Shown here: positions 38,501 through 46,673 of the stretch, piece after piece
How the letters are laid out: the number at the start of each line of letters is the position of its first letter
Position numbering within the stretch: the first letter of the stretch is position 1
NCBI RefSeq assembly: GCF_004102725.1
Contig: NZ_LHQS01000001.1
Location: forward strand, 62,001-126,000
Origin: Methanoculleus taiwanensis
Lineage (GTDB): Archaea; Halobacteriota; Methanomicrobia; Methanomicrobiales; Methanoculleaceae
DNA: 64,000 nucleotides
Reading direction: 5' to 3'
The notes under the pieces: generated by a model
Told to the model about the DNA's origin: nothing
The model's database searches: none
What the model saw: only the letters and a program-made list of their open reading frames with translations
Position numbers and translations under genes: made by a program

Positions 38501-38598
38501 TGGCCGCCGGCAGGGAGTTCTGAGGCAGCTGCTGCCGACGGGAGAAGCGTCACGATACAAGCAAGAATAACAAGGCTTATCAGTAGAATCTTTCTCAT
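35536..38598 (-). CDS. Giant surface protein: VWA domain, beta-propeller repeats, two PKD domains
   Basis: 1020 residues. A signal peptide (ILLISLVILACIVTLLPSAAA) is followed by a von Willebrand A domain with a complete MIDAS (VALAIDSSASM, DxSxS near residue 75, then ETNIGGGL and TDGVHNTG). A beta-rich region and a Thr/Pro stalk (about 460-515) come next. Seven TolB-like repeats with core VWQDNRxGNWDIF occupy about 519-820, enough for one closed seven-blade propeller. Two PKD domains (WSWEFGDGATATGEG near 855 and WLWFFGDGNASAS near 960) finish it. It probably mediates adhesion or matrix assembly. No C-terminal membrane helix or PGF-type sorting signal is visible, so attachment is unclear. Its repeats relate it to the genes at 21501 and 22722. 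Confidence 0.88.
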   Translation of the reverse strand: MRKILLISLVILACIVTLLPSAAAASELPAGGQSSTDVSVSTNTSVTSTTDVSVTTGAGGGAPAPNGTRAVDVALAIDSSASMRNTDPDDLRIDAARLFVDLAANDDLLAIVDFDHAVTVLEPLSLVRNNRTALKMAIDQVDSSGETNIGGGLLASFDQLAERGIPGHGKATVLLTDGVHNTGTDPLAVVPLYVEQGWPVYTVALTDFADEALMREIARQTGGRYYSAPTSSALLDIYNRIKQTIKGQDQITSETGTISVNQTVQNIVNIDTSVQVVEFTCLCPQTTINYYIYYPNGTRVELDPESPTGTESPDITYISSDTYQIYQVNNPVVGTWIEVINATDANVTVDYSSTVAVSATIELAAAIDAFSYAPGEPVTVTAEVRNETAGIENATVTAVFTLPGGENETVLLNGTGNGTYAGTFSNTSTTGAYQVQVRSTVGDIVRQEVLDFAVTEEAPPVTPTPTMAPNATPATPNATPPPTMTLNETPTMTLNETPTMTPTPTPTVPVEQPSGAFLQVTNNSADQVNPDISGDLVVWQDNRSGNSDIFRYNLTDGAVTQITTDPADQANPAVSGVSRLIVWEDNRNGDWDIFWYSPFSGEEFPVTTAPGDQRYPSIAFQYVCWQDNRNGTWTAYVADLIPGQETGSPAGMPGSVQENPAIAFGGVDGPTVWQDDRNGSFDIYWSNAGTNEMPVCIDAGDQQFPAIDGLSVVWQDTRNGSSDIYLGDLETGNRTQITDDPADQVYPDISGDFIVWQDNRNGNWDIFLYNRVDGTLVQVTDDPADQIYPSIAGNYIVWQDNRSGNWDIFLYAIDGVLPASPAETGGMPEPGLPPLAANLTANVTNGTAPLTVLFNATTSGDPTAWSWEFGDGATATGEGSVQYTYQSPGTYTARLTVTNETGGNATDTVIVTVTQEPAENVTDNQTPEAALRADPETGAVPLTVTFQDQSTGSIDEWLWFFGDGNASASPNATHTYVEAGNYTVTLTVSGPAGSDTANGTIAVLPAIPAPEEAAGNLARA

Positions 38599-38922
38599 AG
38601 TGGTTCCTCCGCGGGATGCGATGTACCGGATCTCCCGGAAGCGAATAATGCCGGGTGCCGGCCGTCACGGACTTCATATCACTGTACCGGGAATACATCC
38701 TCCCAAATCGGAGCCCCCCGGCACAGGGCGGAAATATAATCGGTATTAATTATATAATTTATGCAATAAAATCGGCGTCCGATTCGGGGCACGTCGCCAC
38801 ACTGGAAAACCACCCTCTCCACCCTTGCTAGCGGGGCGAAGGCCACCATTCGGATCTAAGCCTGTACCCACCGGTTTTCGGCGAACAAAAGGTATATTTA
38901 GCAGTTCCGCATGATGACTACT
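38599..38922. other. Divergent intergenic region between the surface protein and the antiporter
   Basis: 324 bases. A/T-rich sequence at 38731-38770 (ATATAATCGGTATTAATTAT) holds TATA-like elements for the minus-strand surface protein, implying a leader of about 130 bases. A plus-strand TATA GGTATATTTAG lies at 38891-38901. No RNA gene was recognised. Confidence 0.5.
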
Positions 38923-39099
38923 ATGCCTCGGCGAGCGCTCGACAATGCCGAAATCGGGGTGAAATACGGACTCGTGTCGGGATCAAACGACATCTGTGCC
39001 GCGCTCTTCGGAGTTCCCGACCGCAACCGGCATTCCGCGCTCCCTGCCGGAGAGGGCGGGCGACGGAAAGTCGCCTGGCAGCAGCGGTCGGAGGACTGA
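38923..39099 (+). CDS. Possible small ORF coupled to the antiporter gene
   Basis: 58 codons beginning MPRRALDNAEIGVKYGLVSG. Its ATG lies about 27 bases downstream of the centre of the TATA box at 38891-38901, right for a leaderless start. Its TGA (39097-39099) overlaps the antiporter ATG by one base (TGATG), which would couple translation. Third positions are mostly G/C as in real genes. No family is recognised. It may instead be just the antiporter leader. Confidence 0.35.
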   Translation: MPRRALDNAEIGVKYGLVSGSNDICAALFGVPDRNRHSALPAGEGGRRKVAWQQRSED

Positions 39100-40241
39100 T
39101 GGAAGGTATCGCAATCGGACTCGGCCTCTGCCTGATCCTCGCCCTCGTCTCACGCAGCCTCTCTCTTCCCCCGATACCGTTCTACATCCTCGGCGGTCTC
39201 GCCATCGGCAGGTCAGGACTCTGCCTGGTGGAGCCTACCGCCATCTCCGACTACTTCACCGGTCTCGGCCTCATCTTCCTGCTCTTCTACGTCGGCCTCG
39301 AACTGAAACCCGGGGAGCTGCTGCAGCAGCGTGCATCGATCCTCCAGATCGGATTTGTCGACCTGCAGATCAACCTGGTCGTCGGCTTCATCGCCGCCCT
39401 GGCTCTCGGGTTCTCACTCGTCGAATCGCTCGTAGTAGCGGCAGCATTCTATGTCAGCAGCTCCGCAATTGCATTCGCTCACCTCATCGAGAACCGGCGG
39501 GTCATCCTCCGCGAGACGGAGACGATCGTCTGGCTGATGCTCGTCGAGGACATGGTCCTCATCCTGATCATCCTGCTCCTCCATGCCGGCGAGACGTCTC
39601 CGATCGCCATTCTTACCGGAACGGTCTTCCTTGCGGGGCTCTTCGCCGCCATCTCCCAATGGGGGAAAGACCTGATCGGCGGCCTGCTCGACCGCGACGA
39701 CGAACTTCCGGTGCTCCTGACATTCTCCGCCGTCATCTGCTCTGCGTTCTTTGCGAGCACCGTCGGCATCCCCGAGGCGATAGTCGTCATCGCCCTCGGC
39801 GCCGCGCTCGCCGCGACGAGCCCGACCCTCCTCGAACGGCACGCAAAACCCTTCAGGGACGTCTTCCTCGCGTTATTCTTCGTCTTCTTCGGCATATCGG
39901 TCGATTTTGCCTCCAGCCCCGGGATCGTGCCCATCGCAGCCCTCAGTATCCTTGCTATCGCCAGCAAACTCATCTCCGGGGTGATCATCGGGCGCATGAC
40001 GCACGGATCATCTACGGCCGGGATAGTGATCGGGAGCGTCTCGATAGCCCGGGGGGAATTCTCGATCATCCTCGCCGCACTCTACGGGTCTGCCATGGTT
40101 TCATCCACCATCGCAGCCCTGGTCATCACAACGTCCGTCGCCGGATCGTTTGCGGCACAGTACAGCCACCTCCTCAAGAAGCACTGGACACGGTTCCATT
40201 CCCGCCATGCCCTGACCGGCATACCATCGCTCCTCCCCTGA
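39099..40241 (+). CDS. CPA2-type cation:proton antiporter (Kef/Nap-like)
   Basis: 380 residues, almost entirely hydrophobic, with 11-13 helices. PFYILGGLAIGRSG is the TM2 entry, and FLLFYVGLELKPGELLQQ is the conserved CPA2 stretch following TM3. EDMVLILIILLLHA, with the acidic pair just ahead of the helix, replaces the ion-binding D-D motif. FVFFGISVDFASSPGI is the late loop typical of KefB/NapA relatives. There is no TrkA-N domain, so regulation by NAD is not expected. It probably exchanges Na+ or K+ for protons. Confidence 0.88.
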   Translation: MEGIAIGLGLCLILALVSRSLSLPPIPFYILGGLAIGRSGLCLVEPTAISDYFTGLGLIFLLFYVGLELKPGELLQQRASILQIGFVDLQINLVVGFIAALALGFSLVESLVVAAAFYVSSSAIAFAHLIENRRVILRETETIVWLMLVEDMVLILIILLLHAGETSPIAILTGTVFLAGLFAAISQWGKDLIGGLLDRDDELPVLLTFSAVICSAFFASTVGIPEAIVVIALGAALAATSPTLLERHAKPFRDVFLALFFVFFGISVDFASSPGIVPIAALSILAIASKLISGVIIGRMTHGSSTAGIVIGSVSIARGEFSIILAALYGSAMVSSTIAALVITTSVAGSFAAQYSHLLKKHWTRFHSRHALTGIPSLLP

Positions 40242-40374
40242 AAGCGCCGGAACCAGCCAGGGGTGCTCCGGGCGTTCAAAGAGCGTACCGGGGCAGGCAG
40301 CCGGGCAGAGATCCAGAATCACCCGGACTCGTGCCAGCAGGATTTATCTCTGCTCGCACACACCTTTGATCGCC

Positions 40375-41214
40375 ATGCAGCTCTCTGTGCTCGTCGACAA
40401 CACCACCCTCACCGATCGCTACTTCACCGCCGAACCGGGTCTTTCGTTCTATATCGAGGAAGGGGGAAGAAGGGTGCTCTTCGACGCAGGCTACTCCGGA
40501 ATCGTCGTCGAGAACGCCCGGAAGATGGGGATCGATCTCCTCAGGCTCAACGAGATCGTCATCTCGCACGGCCACCTCGACCATACCTGGGGGCTCGACG
40601 CACTCATCAGGCTGTATACCGAGGCGGCGTTCGAGGGGCGGGAGCACGGAAGACCGACGTTCGTCGCCCATCCCGACGCCTTCCTGACGCGCAGCGTCGC
40701 CGGTATCGGCGAGATCGGGTGTCACCTCTCGGTGGAGGAACTCTTCCGCCACGGCACGGTGCTCCTGACCGCTTCGCCCCTCTGGCTGACGGAGAACCTC
40801 GTTTTCCTCGGCCAGATCGAGCAGCGGTTCGACTTCGAGGTTTCACCTCCTATCGGCGAGATCTATACCAGCGAGGGGGTGGCGGAGGATATGGTCGTCG
40901 ACGACAGCGCGCTCGCCTGCAGGACACCAGACGGCCTTATTATCGTCACCGGCTGTGCGCATACCGGGATCTGCTCGACGATCGAGCAGGCAAAAGAGAT
41001 CTGCGGCGACGACCGGATCGTCGATGTCATCGGCGGGTTCCACCTCCTCGAACCCTCGCCGGAGCGCCTCGCCGGCACCCTCGAGTACCTCCGCGACTGT
41101 GCGCCCCGGGCGGTTCACGCCTGCCACTGCACCGATCTTGCCTCGAAGATCGCCCTCGCCCGGGTGGTGAATCTCAAAGAGACCGGTGTCGGGCTGCAGC
41201 TCTCCTGGTGGTGA
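40375..41214 (+). CDS. MBL-fold metallo-hydrolase (dihydropteroate-synthase-related type)
   Basis: 279 residues with the metallo-beta-lactamase motif SHGHLDHTWGLDALIR (HxHxDH) near residue 63. VTGCAHTGICSTIEQAKEIC and VIGGFHLLEPSPERL carry later metal ligands, and HACHCTDL ends the fold. This pattern fits the MJ0301/Tflp family, at one time linked to 7,8-dihydropterin-phosphate synthesis. The biochemical assignment is not firm. ATG 40375 is preferred to TTG 40366. Confidence 0.83.
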   Translation: MQLSVLVDNTTLTDRYFTAEPGLSFYIEEGGRRVLFDAGYSGIVVENARKMGIDLLRLNEIVISHGHLDHTWGLDALIRLYTEAAFEGREHGRPTFVAHPDAFLTRSVAGIGEIGCHLSVEELFRHGTVLLTASPLWLTENLVFLGQIEQRFDFEVSPPIGEIYTSEGVAEDMVVDDSALACRTPDGLIIVTGCAHTGICSTIEQAKEICGDDRIVDVIGGFHLLEPSPERLAGTLEYLRDCAPRAVHACHCTDLASKIALARVVNLKETGVGLQLSWW

Positions 41215-41220
41215 CGGCGG

Positions 41221-44085
41221 TCAGGCGGAGAGAGCGGTGAGAGCCGGAATCTCCCCGTACTCTTCCTCGTATGCCCGCACCGCATCCGGCGCTCCGAGGA
41301 GGAATCGCCGGGCCGTGTTGTAGACCGACGGCGTCTTCTCAGGATCGAGCGTCGCAAGGAGGGCGGCGAGGATCCGCGCCACCGGGACATGGTAACGCTC
41401 CTCCATCCGATCGATGAACGCGAATGCGTCGAGCGCCCGGACGGTGCTGTACTCGTTGATCGGTGCGAGCCGGATCAGCACCTCCGTCAGGTACGCACGC
41501 CCCTCTGCGGTCTCGAGCGACTGCCGCCGGTTCAGGGCGAACCGGGTATAGAGCGCCCGCTGCTCGTTCGCCTGCTCGATCCGGAAGGCATCCGAGGTCT
41601 CGATCCGCCGGAGGAGCGGGACGATATCCGGAACGTCGCTTGCGGCGGTGGTAGCGAGGAACGTCTCCCAGGCAACGAGGTTTTTACGCGACTCCTCGAA
41701 GAACGCGTCGAAGACCGCCATGCGATCCGGCGCCGTGCTCTCGAGGTACAGGCGGAATGCGGCGAGCCGGTCGGTGGCGGCGACCGACTCCTCAAACTGC
41801 CCGCGGACGAGCCGATGAACGTCAGGAGTATCAAGGGCGGCGAGCACCGCGAGGCCTGTGTTCTTCACCTGGCGCCGCTTGATCGCCTCGATCTCACGGT
41901 CACTGTAGGAACCCTCTTCTCGTGCCGGCTCCGCGTAGCGGCGGTATACCTCGGCCAGCCGCTCCCCGTGCCTCCCTGCAATCCCCCTATACAGGCGGCG
42001 GCGGGCATCCGCAAGGGCGCGGTAACGGTAAGCGAACCGCTCGTCACCGACCGACGGAAAGATCGTCATGAACTGCCCGCCGGCATCGTCCATAAGCGCG
42101 GCATCGCCGATAAGGGCAATATACAGGTCTGCGAAAGCAGCGGACGGTTCACTCGCGGGATCGGTGATAAGCCGCACCTTCTCTGCGTCGGCGAGCCGGG
42201 AGAAAGCGATGAATCGGTTCACGAGATCGGAGTCACATGCCGCCTGGAGGGCGAGCTCGTCGTTGCTCGCCGTATCCTCGACCGTCCCGTAAAAGGAGTA
42301 GCCCCGGTTCAGCGAGAGGAACGCCGGTGCGTCGACGTCCATGAGAACGACCTGCTCCTCCTCACCGGTCACCCGGATCGTCCCCTCGGCGAGATCGCTC
42401 CCGTCCCGGCCGACCAGAGCAAACCGGAAGGGAAACTCCCATGCCCGACCGCTCTGCGAGCGACTCTGGCGTAGCGATAGGGTGAACCACCGGGCAACGG
42501 CGTCGTACGATGAGGATACGGTGACGGTCGGATACCCGGTCTCTTTCAGCCAGACCTCCGCCATCCCGGCAAGGTCGAATCCCGAAACCTCCTCCATGCA
42601 TCGGATCCAGTCGGCACGGGAGGCGTTCGCGTGCCGGTAACGGGTGTGATAGAGGGCAAGCCCGACCGCGAAGGTCTCCTTTCCGACAAGAGTCTCGATC
42701 ATCCTGACGACCTCAGGAGCTTTGACGTAGGTCACGCCCGTGATCAGATCGTTCGGGTCGTTAAACCCGTCCGGCTCGATCGGCATGGAGCCCGCCCCAC
42801 GGTCGAGGACGAGCGTTCCGTCCTCCGGAGAGAGGAGGGTGAGCACGGTCGCAAGCCGCGTGTAGGCCTCGCCGAAGAGGAAGGCGTGATACTGCTCCTC
42901 GACGTGCACCGTGACCGCCTCGTTGAGCCAGATCTCAAACGGGCTCCTCCCGGTCACCTCCGAACCGTTCAGGTTGTGGTAGTACTCGTGCACCTTCACC
43001 CGGATCATGTAGTCGAACGCCGCATCGGTCATCTCCGGAAACGGCATGATCCGGTTCGTAACGATCGTGGTATTCCCGACGTTCTCCATCCCGCCGAAGT
43101 CCGAGTTCTGCATCCCGATCTCGCGGTATACCGACCCCGTATAGGCGTATCCGGGAGTTATCGCCGCCGCACGTTCGGCAAGCGCAGCTCGACACCGTTC
43201 GAGCGCTTCAGGGTCGCTCCCCGCCTCTTTCAGCGCGTCGCGGCGCCGGACAAGGTCCCAGATCTCCTGCCGGACCTCCGGGTGCCGGTACTGCCCCGGA
43301 CCGGTGAAGAGGTGCACCCACATGACCGCATCGGCGAGAATCTCGAGCGCCCTGCCGGCGGGGATCGGGTCGGAGCCCGGTGGAACCAGCAGCTCAAGCA
43401 GAAAGCGCCTGCCGGCGGGATACTCGACCTCACGGCTGAACGTATCGTAGGTGCCGACCCCGAGGAAGAAGAGATAGGGCGGCATCGGGGTCGTCGTGTT
43501 CGCATACGCGACGGTGCTCCGGTTCAGCCCGAGGTAGAGCCGTGGGCCGACCGGATCGCCGTTCGTGATCATATTCGTATAGTTATAATCGGCGACGATT
43601 TTTGTCGTATACGTGCACTTTGCGGTCATATCGTCGAGGCAGGGGACGAGCCGCTGGAACCCCCACTGCTGGCACTGGGTGATCTGGGTGGGAGGAGCAC
43701 CCGGCGGGGTCTCGTCGTAGTAGAGCCCTTCGAGGACATGCCGGGTCGGGCGGCAGATCGTCTCGGTGGTGATCGTAAACCGGGTGCGGGGCGGCACCGG
43801 CGGCGTGAAGACGATAGAGAGGGTGGCCTGCTCCCGGTCGTAGGTGTATGCGACACCGTAATCGTCGGAGGTGACGCGGAGAATGTCGAGAGCCCTGGCA
43901 TTCAGGTCGAGTACCGCGAGCGGGGCATCCAGTGTCTCCGCCGTCAGGTCAGAGACGACGCGGGTATGCCCGTCGTAGATATCGAACGCGAGATCCATAT
44001 GTACGACGGTGACCGGCAGCGGCGAAAAGTCATCCGGCCGGTATTTAAAGAGGGAATCGCCGCTACCTGTATCCTGTTGTCTCAT
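41221..44085 (-). CDS. M1 family zinc aminopeptidase
   Basis: 954 residues, full length for M1 peptidases. The exopeptidase motif is FGGMENVGNT (GxMEN, near residue 328) and the zinc motif is VKVHEYYHNLNGSEVTGRSP followed 18 residues after the HEYYH by NE in WLNEAVTVH (HExxH-x18-E). The N-terminal beta domain starts LAFDIYDGHTRVVSDLTAET, and the C-terminal third is helical (ERAP-like). It removes N-terminal residues from peptides. I chose ATG 44085 (GGAGG 12 bases ahead), because the open frame beyond it is antisense shadow. It follows the HEAT-repeat gene by 7 bases. Confidence 0.93.
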   Translation of the reverse strand: MRQQDTGSGDSLFKYRPDDFSPLPVTVVHMDLAFDIYDGHTRVVSDLTAETLDAPLAVLDLNARALDILRVTSDDYGVAYTYDREQATLSIVFTPPVPPRTRFTITTETICRPTRHVLEGLYYDETPPGAPPTQITQCQQWGFQRLVPCLDDMTAKCTYTTKIVADYNYTNMITNGDPVGPRLYLGLNRSTVAYANTTTPMPPYLFFLGVGTYDTFSREVEYPAGRRFLLELLVPPGSDPIPAGRALEILADAVMWVHLFTGPGQYRHPEVRQEIWDLVRRRDALKEAGSDPEALERCRAALAERAAAITPGYAYTGSVYREIGMQNSDFGGMENVGNTTIVTNRIMPFPEMTDAAFDYMIRVKVHEYYHNLNGSEVTGRSPFEIWLNEAVTVHVEEQYHAFLFGEAYTRLATVLTLLSPEDGTLVLDRGAGSMPIEPDGFNDPNDLITGVTYVKAPEVVRMIETLVGKETFAVGLALYHTRYRHANASRADWIRCMEEVSGFDLAGMAEVWLKETGYPTVTVSSSYDAVARWFTLSLRQSRSQSGRAWEFPFRFALVGRDGSDLAEGTIRVTGEEEQVVLMDVDAPAFLSLNRGYSFYGTVEDTASNDELALQAACDSDLVNRFIAFSRLADAEKVRLITDPASEPSAAFADLYIALIGDAALMDDAGGQFMTIFPSVGDERFAYRYRALADARRRLYRGIAGRHGERLAEVYRRYAEPAREEGSYSDREIEAIKRRQVKNTGLAVLAALDTPDVHRLVRGQFEESVAATDRLAAFRLYLESTAPDRMAVFDAFFEESRKNLVAWETFLATTAASDVPDIVPLLRRIETSDAFRIEQANEQRALYTRFALNRRQSLETAEGRAYLTEVLIRLAPINEYSTVRALDAFAFIDRMEERYHVPVARILAALLATLDPEKTPSVYNTARRFLLGAPDAVRAYEEEYGEIPALTALSA

Positions 44086-44092
44086 TGCCGCT

Positions 44093-44644
44093 TCACGCCT
44101 CCGTCCCGGGGCACTCCGACTCACCGGCGATCTTCCGGAGCGCTGCCCGGGCGGCGTAGCGAACCTCAGGCTCGTCGTCCTCGAGCGCCGCCGTGAGCGC
44201 CTCTCGGGCACGCGGATCACCGATCTTCCCGAGCGCCTCCGCCGCCGCCATCCGGACGTCTTTCTTCCGTTCGATAAGCAGCGGTATGATCGGCCCGACC
44301 GCCCGCGGATCGCCGATCTCGCCGAGTGCCCATGCCGCACCGCGCCGCACCCACCGTTCGGGGTCGGTCAGAAGAGGAATCAGCGGTTCGACCGCCCGCG
44401 GATCCTGCAGTTTCCCAAGTGCCTGGGCAACAACCCACCGGACCTCATCCGAGGGGTCGCTGAGTGCCTGTATCAGCGGCTCGACACCGGAGGGGTCTCT
44501 GCACCTGCCGAGCGCCTCGGCCGCACGCAGGCGGTAGGGAACGCTCTCGTCCGAGAGCTGCCGGATCAGGATCTCAAGGTTCTCCTTCTCCCGCCGCTCT
44601 TTCTCGGCGAAGACTCGACTCACCGGACTCTCCCTATCCATCAT
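44093..44644 (-). CDS. HEAT-repeat (PBS lyase-type) protein
   Basis: About 183 residues. At least four 31-residue HEAT/PBS repeats run through it, with cores SVPYRLRAAEALGRCRDPSG, DEVRWVVAQALGKLQDPRAV, RWVRRGAAWALGEIGDPRAV and DVRMAAAEALGKIGDPRARE. These short helical repeats build a curved scaffold for protein partners. A charged N-terminal helix (EKERREKENLEILIRQLS) comes first. Three consecutive ATG codons (44647, 44644, 44641) are all possible starts. The peptidase follows on the same strand, so they are probably co-transcribed. Confidence 0.85.
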   Translation of the reverse strand: MMDRESPVSRVFAEKERREKENLEILIRQLSDESVPYRLRAAEALGRCRDPSGVEPLIQALSDPSDEVRWVVAQALGKLQDPRAVEPLIPLLTDPERWVRRGAAWALGEIGDPRAVGPIIPLLIERKKDVRMAAAEALGKIGDPRAREALTAALEDDEPEVRYAARAALRKIAGESECPGTEA

Positions 44645-44704
44645 CAATCACCGACTATTCCATATACCGCTCGTTACAAGGCAGTTGCGGTGGTGTCCGG
44701 GCGG

Positions 44705-45064
44705 TCATTCGCTGATCTCCTCGGCTTCGGAGATGACATCGAAGGAGACCAGGCGGAAGGTGTAGAATCGCCCGTCGTTCGCGTCGAACTCGAGAAAAAC
44801 CATCAGCCCGTACTCCTCGGATATCCAGAGCGAGGACATTGCATCCTCGCCGAAGGGGTAGTACTCAAAGCCGAGACTCCCAAGTTCGCTCCGGACGGCG
44901 GCATCGTGCTCCATATCCACCGTCATCTCGTAGGTTTTACTCAGAGGAGGGTTACGCTCCTCGAGAACGGCGACCTGGAGCCGGGCAGACTGCTCCGCGA
45001 TCGTCGTCCCTTCAAGGAGGGCTTCGAGACGATCGATAACCTCGTCCACCTCATCAAGCGGCAT
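44705..45064 (-). CDS. Hypothetical protein
   Basis: 119 residues, acidic. The N-terminal helix DEVDEVIDRLEALLEG is followed by alternating strands: SLWISEEYGLMVFLEFDAND and RFYTFRLVSFDVISEAEEIS. No signal or membrane segment is visible and I do not recognise the family. It is followed by the HEAT gene on the same strand after 57 bases. Confidence 0.5.
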   Translation of the reverse strand: MPLDEVDEVIDRLEALLEGTTIAEQSARLQVAVLEERNPPLSKTYEMTVDMEHDAAVRSELGSLGFEYYPFGEDAMSSLWISEEYGLMVFLEFDANDGRFYTFRLVSFDVISEAEEISE

Positions 45065-45290
45065 CAGATCGTACTGGGCTGTGCCGGTATATCTCTGTTA
45101 AGGGTTCACCGGTCGGCAGCCACGACCCCGCGAGAAACATTCTTTCCCGGAACATGAGATGGGTCATGAAACCTCCTTCCGGGCGCTGCAGGAGGGTGAA
45201 ATTTTCTCAAGACGCCAGAATCGTGAATTATCCTGATATTCCAGCGCAAATAACGAAACAATAAAAAATATAGGCGTCGATACCTCGCTA

Positions 45291-45773
45291 ATGGCACCGG
45301 GCAGGCTCAAGATCGTGGTCTTCGGCGGATTCAACGCTGGCAAGTCGACATTCGTGCATGCACTCGATTCCACGGCTCGCCATATCGAAGCCAGAACCGA
45401 GGGGGGGACGACGACGGTGGCGTTCGATTTCGGCAGGCTCACGCTGCTCGACCAGAGGGTCTACGTCTTCGGGACACCGGGACAGGAGCGATTTGAGTTC
45501 GTCCGGGAGATCCTCTCGCGCGGCATGGACGGAGCAGTCATCGTGGTTGATGCGACGGTGGGACTCGACACGACGACGCTCGCCGTGTATACGTGGCTGA
45601 AGGAGAAGCAGACCCCTATCGCCGTTATGCTGAACAAATGCGACCTCCTGGGCGAGATGCACGGGAAACTCGGAGATGAACTTTCCGGGGAGACGATCCA
45701 CCGTATATCCGCGCAGAGCGGGGAGAACGTTCACGCTGCGATGCAGGCCTTCGTCGCCTCGCTGATCGCCTAG
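45291..45773 (+). CDS. Small Ras-like GTPase (MglA/Arl-type)
   Basis: 160 residues. G1 is GGFNAGKST (residues 12-20), G3 FGTPGQERFEF, G4 NKCDLL and G5 SAQSG. EARTEGGTTTVAFDFG contains the switch I threonines. It is a compact, soluble GTPase close to the prokaryotic MglA/Rab-like group; it has no lipidation motif. A TATA-like AAAAAATATA (45262-45271) lies about 25 bases ahead of the ATG, so the mRNA is leaderless. The helical-repeat gene follows after 56 bases, suggesting a GTPase/partner pair. Confidence 0.87.
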   Translation: MAPGRLKIVVFGGFNAGKSTFVHALDSTARHIEARTEGGTTTVAFDFGRLTLLDQRVYVFGTPGQERFEFVREILSRGMDGAVIVVDATVGLDTTTLAVYTWLKEKQTPIAVMLNKCDLLGEMHGKLGDELSGETIHRISAQSGENVHAAMQAFVASLIA

Positions 45774-45829
45774 GAGCGATGACTATTACTGGTATCGGGC
45801 CCTTTACCTGAAGGCAGGATCTGGTGGCA

Positions 45830-46657
45830 ATGAACGGACAGAAGTATCTTCAGGATATATCCCGCTCCCTCTCCACTTTTCTCGAGAGCGGAAGCGCAGA
45901 CGACCTGGTATCCTGCCTGGTCGGGGGCAGCAACCTCCCGGGGACCCGGGCGAATCTGGAGCTCGCCGACGCGTTTGCAAAAACCGTCAGGGAGTACGCC
46001 GTGCACGATGCCGACGATCGGCGTATCCTCTGGAACCTCTGCGTGGAGTTCGCATCCATCGCCCCCGAAGATGCACCGGCGGGCGATCCGCACGAGTTCC
46101 TCTCGTTCTGCGGTATCCGTGGTATCGGGGCGATAGGCTCGATATCGCCAGCGTTCGCCGACCTCGCACTAGGAGAGCTTCACGAGGCCTCCGTCGACCC
46201 CCGCTGGCGGGAGCGGGAGGCGGTGACGATGGGGCTTGCCGATATGATCACGGCGGTCCGGGATAAGACTCTTACCGAGCTCGAGGCCTGGGTCGAGAGC
46301 GGGGCCTGGCTCCCGATGCGGGCGGCGGCGGCAGGGGTCGCCGAACCGGAACTCCTCAAAGATCCCGCAGTCACCGAGGCGGCGTTAAAGCTCCACCGGA
46401 AGATCCTGATCCGGGTATACACCGCCGCAGACCCGTGCTCCGAGGAGTTCGCCGTGCTCCGGAAGGGCCTCGGGTATACGCTGAGCGTCGTCGTCAGCGC
46501 CCGGCCGGAAGAGGGATTCGAGTATCTCCGCCAGCTCGCGGAGCTCGACAACACCGACATACGGTGGATCGTGAAGGAGAACTTAAAGGAGAGCAGGCTT
46601 GCAAAGCAGTTCCCCGAGAAGACCGCAGCAATCCGCGATATTCTCCTGCAAGTCTGA
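45830..46657 (+). CDS. All-helical repeat protein of unknown function
   Basis: About 275 residues, predicted almost wholly helical: SLSTFLESGSADDLVSCL, WREREAVTMGLADMITAVRD and NTDIRWIVKENLKESRLAKQ. The last resembles HEAT/DNA alkylation-repeat helices (ARO-like). It could be the effector or scaffold of the upstream GTPase. GTG 45824 and ATG 45830 are both possible, since GGTGG overlaps them. The stop is followed by a convergent gene after 16 bases. Confidence 0.6.
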   Translation: MNGQKYLQDISRSLSTFLESGSADDLVSCLVGGSNLPGTRANLELADAFAKTVREYAVHDADDRRILWNLCVEFASIAPEDAPAGDPHEFLSFCGIRGIGAIGSISPAFADLALGELHEASVDPRWREREAVTMGLADMITAVRDKTLTELEAWVESGAWLPMRAAAAGVAEPELLKDPAVTEAALKLHRKILIRVYTAADPCSEEFAVLRKGLGYTLSVVVSARPEEGFEYLRQLAELDNTDIRWIVKENLKESRLAKQFPEKTAAIRDILLQV

Positions 46658-46673
46658 TAGAGGGGGAGGGAAG

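Noticed and set aside
38996-40369. 457-residue plus-strand frame rich in Arg and Pro
   Set aside because: It is a shifted frame over the antiporter, whose helices and family motifs are clear in the other frame.
42631-44196. 521-residue plus-strand frame
   Set aside because: It lies antisense to the M1 aminopeptidase, which carries the intact GxMEN and HExxH-x18-E motifs.
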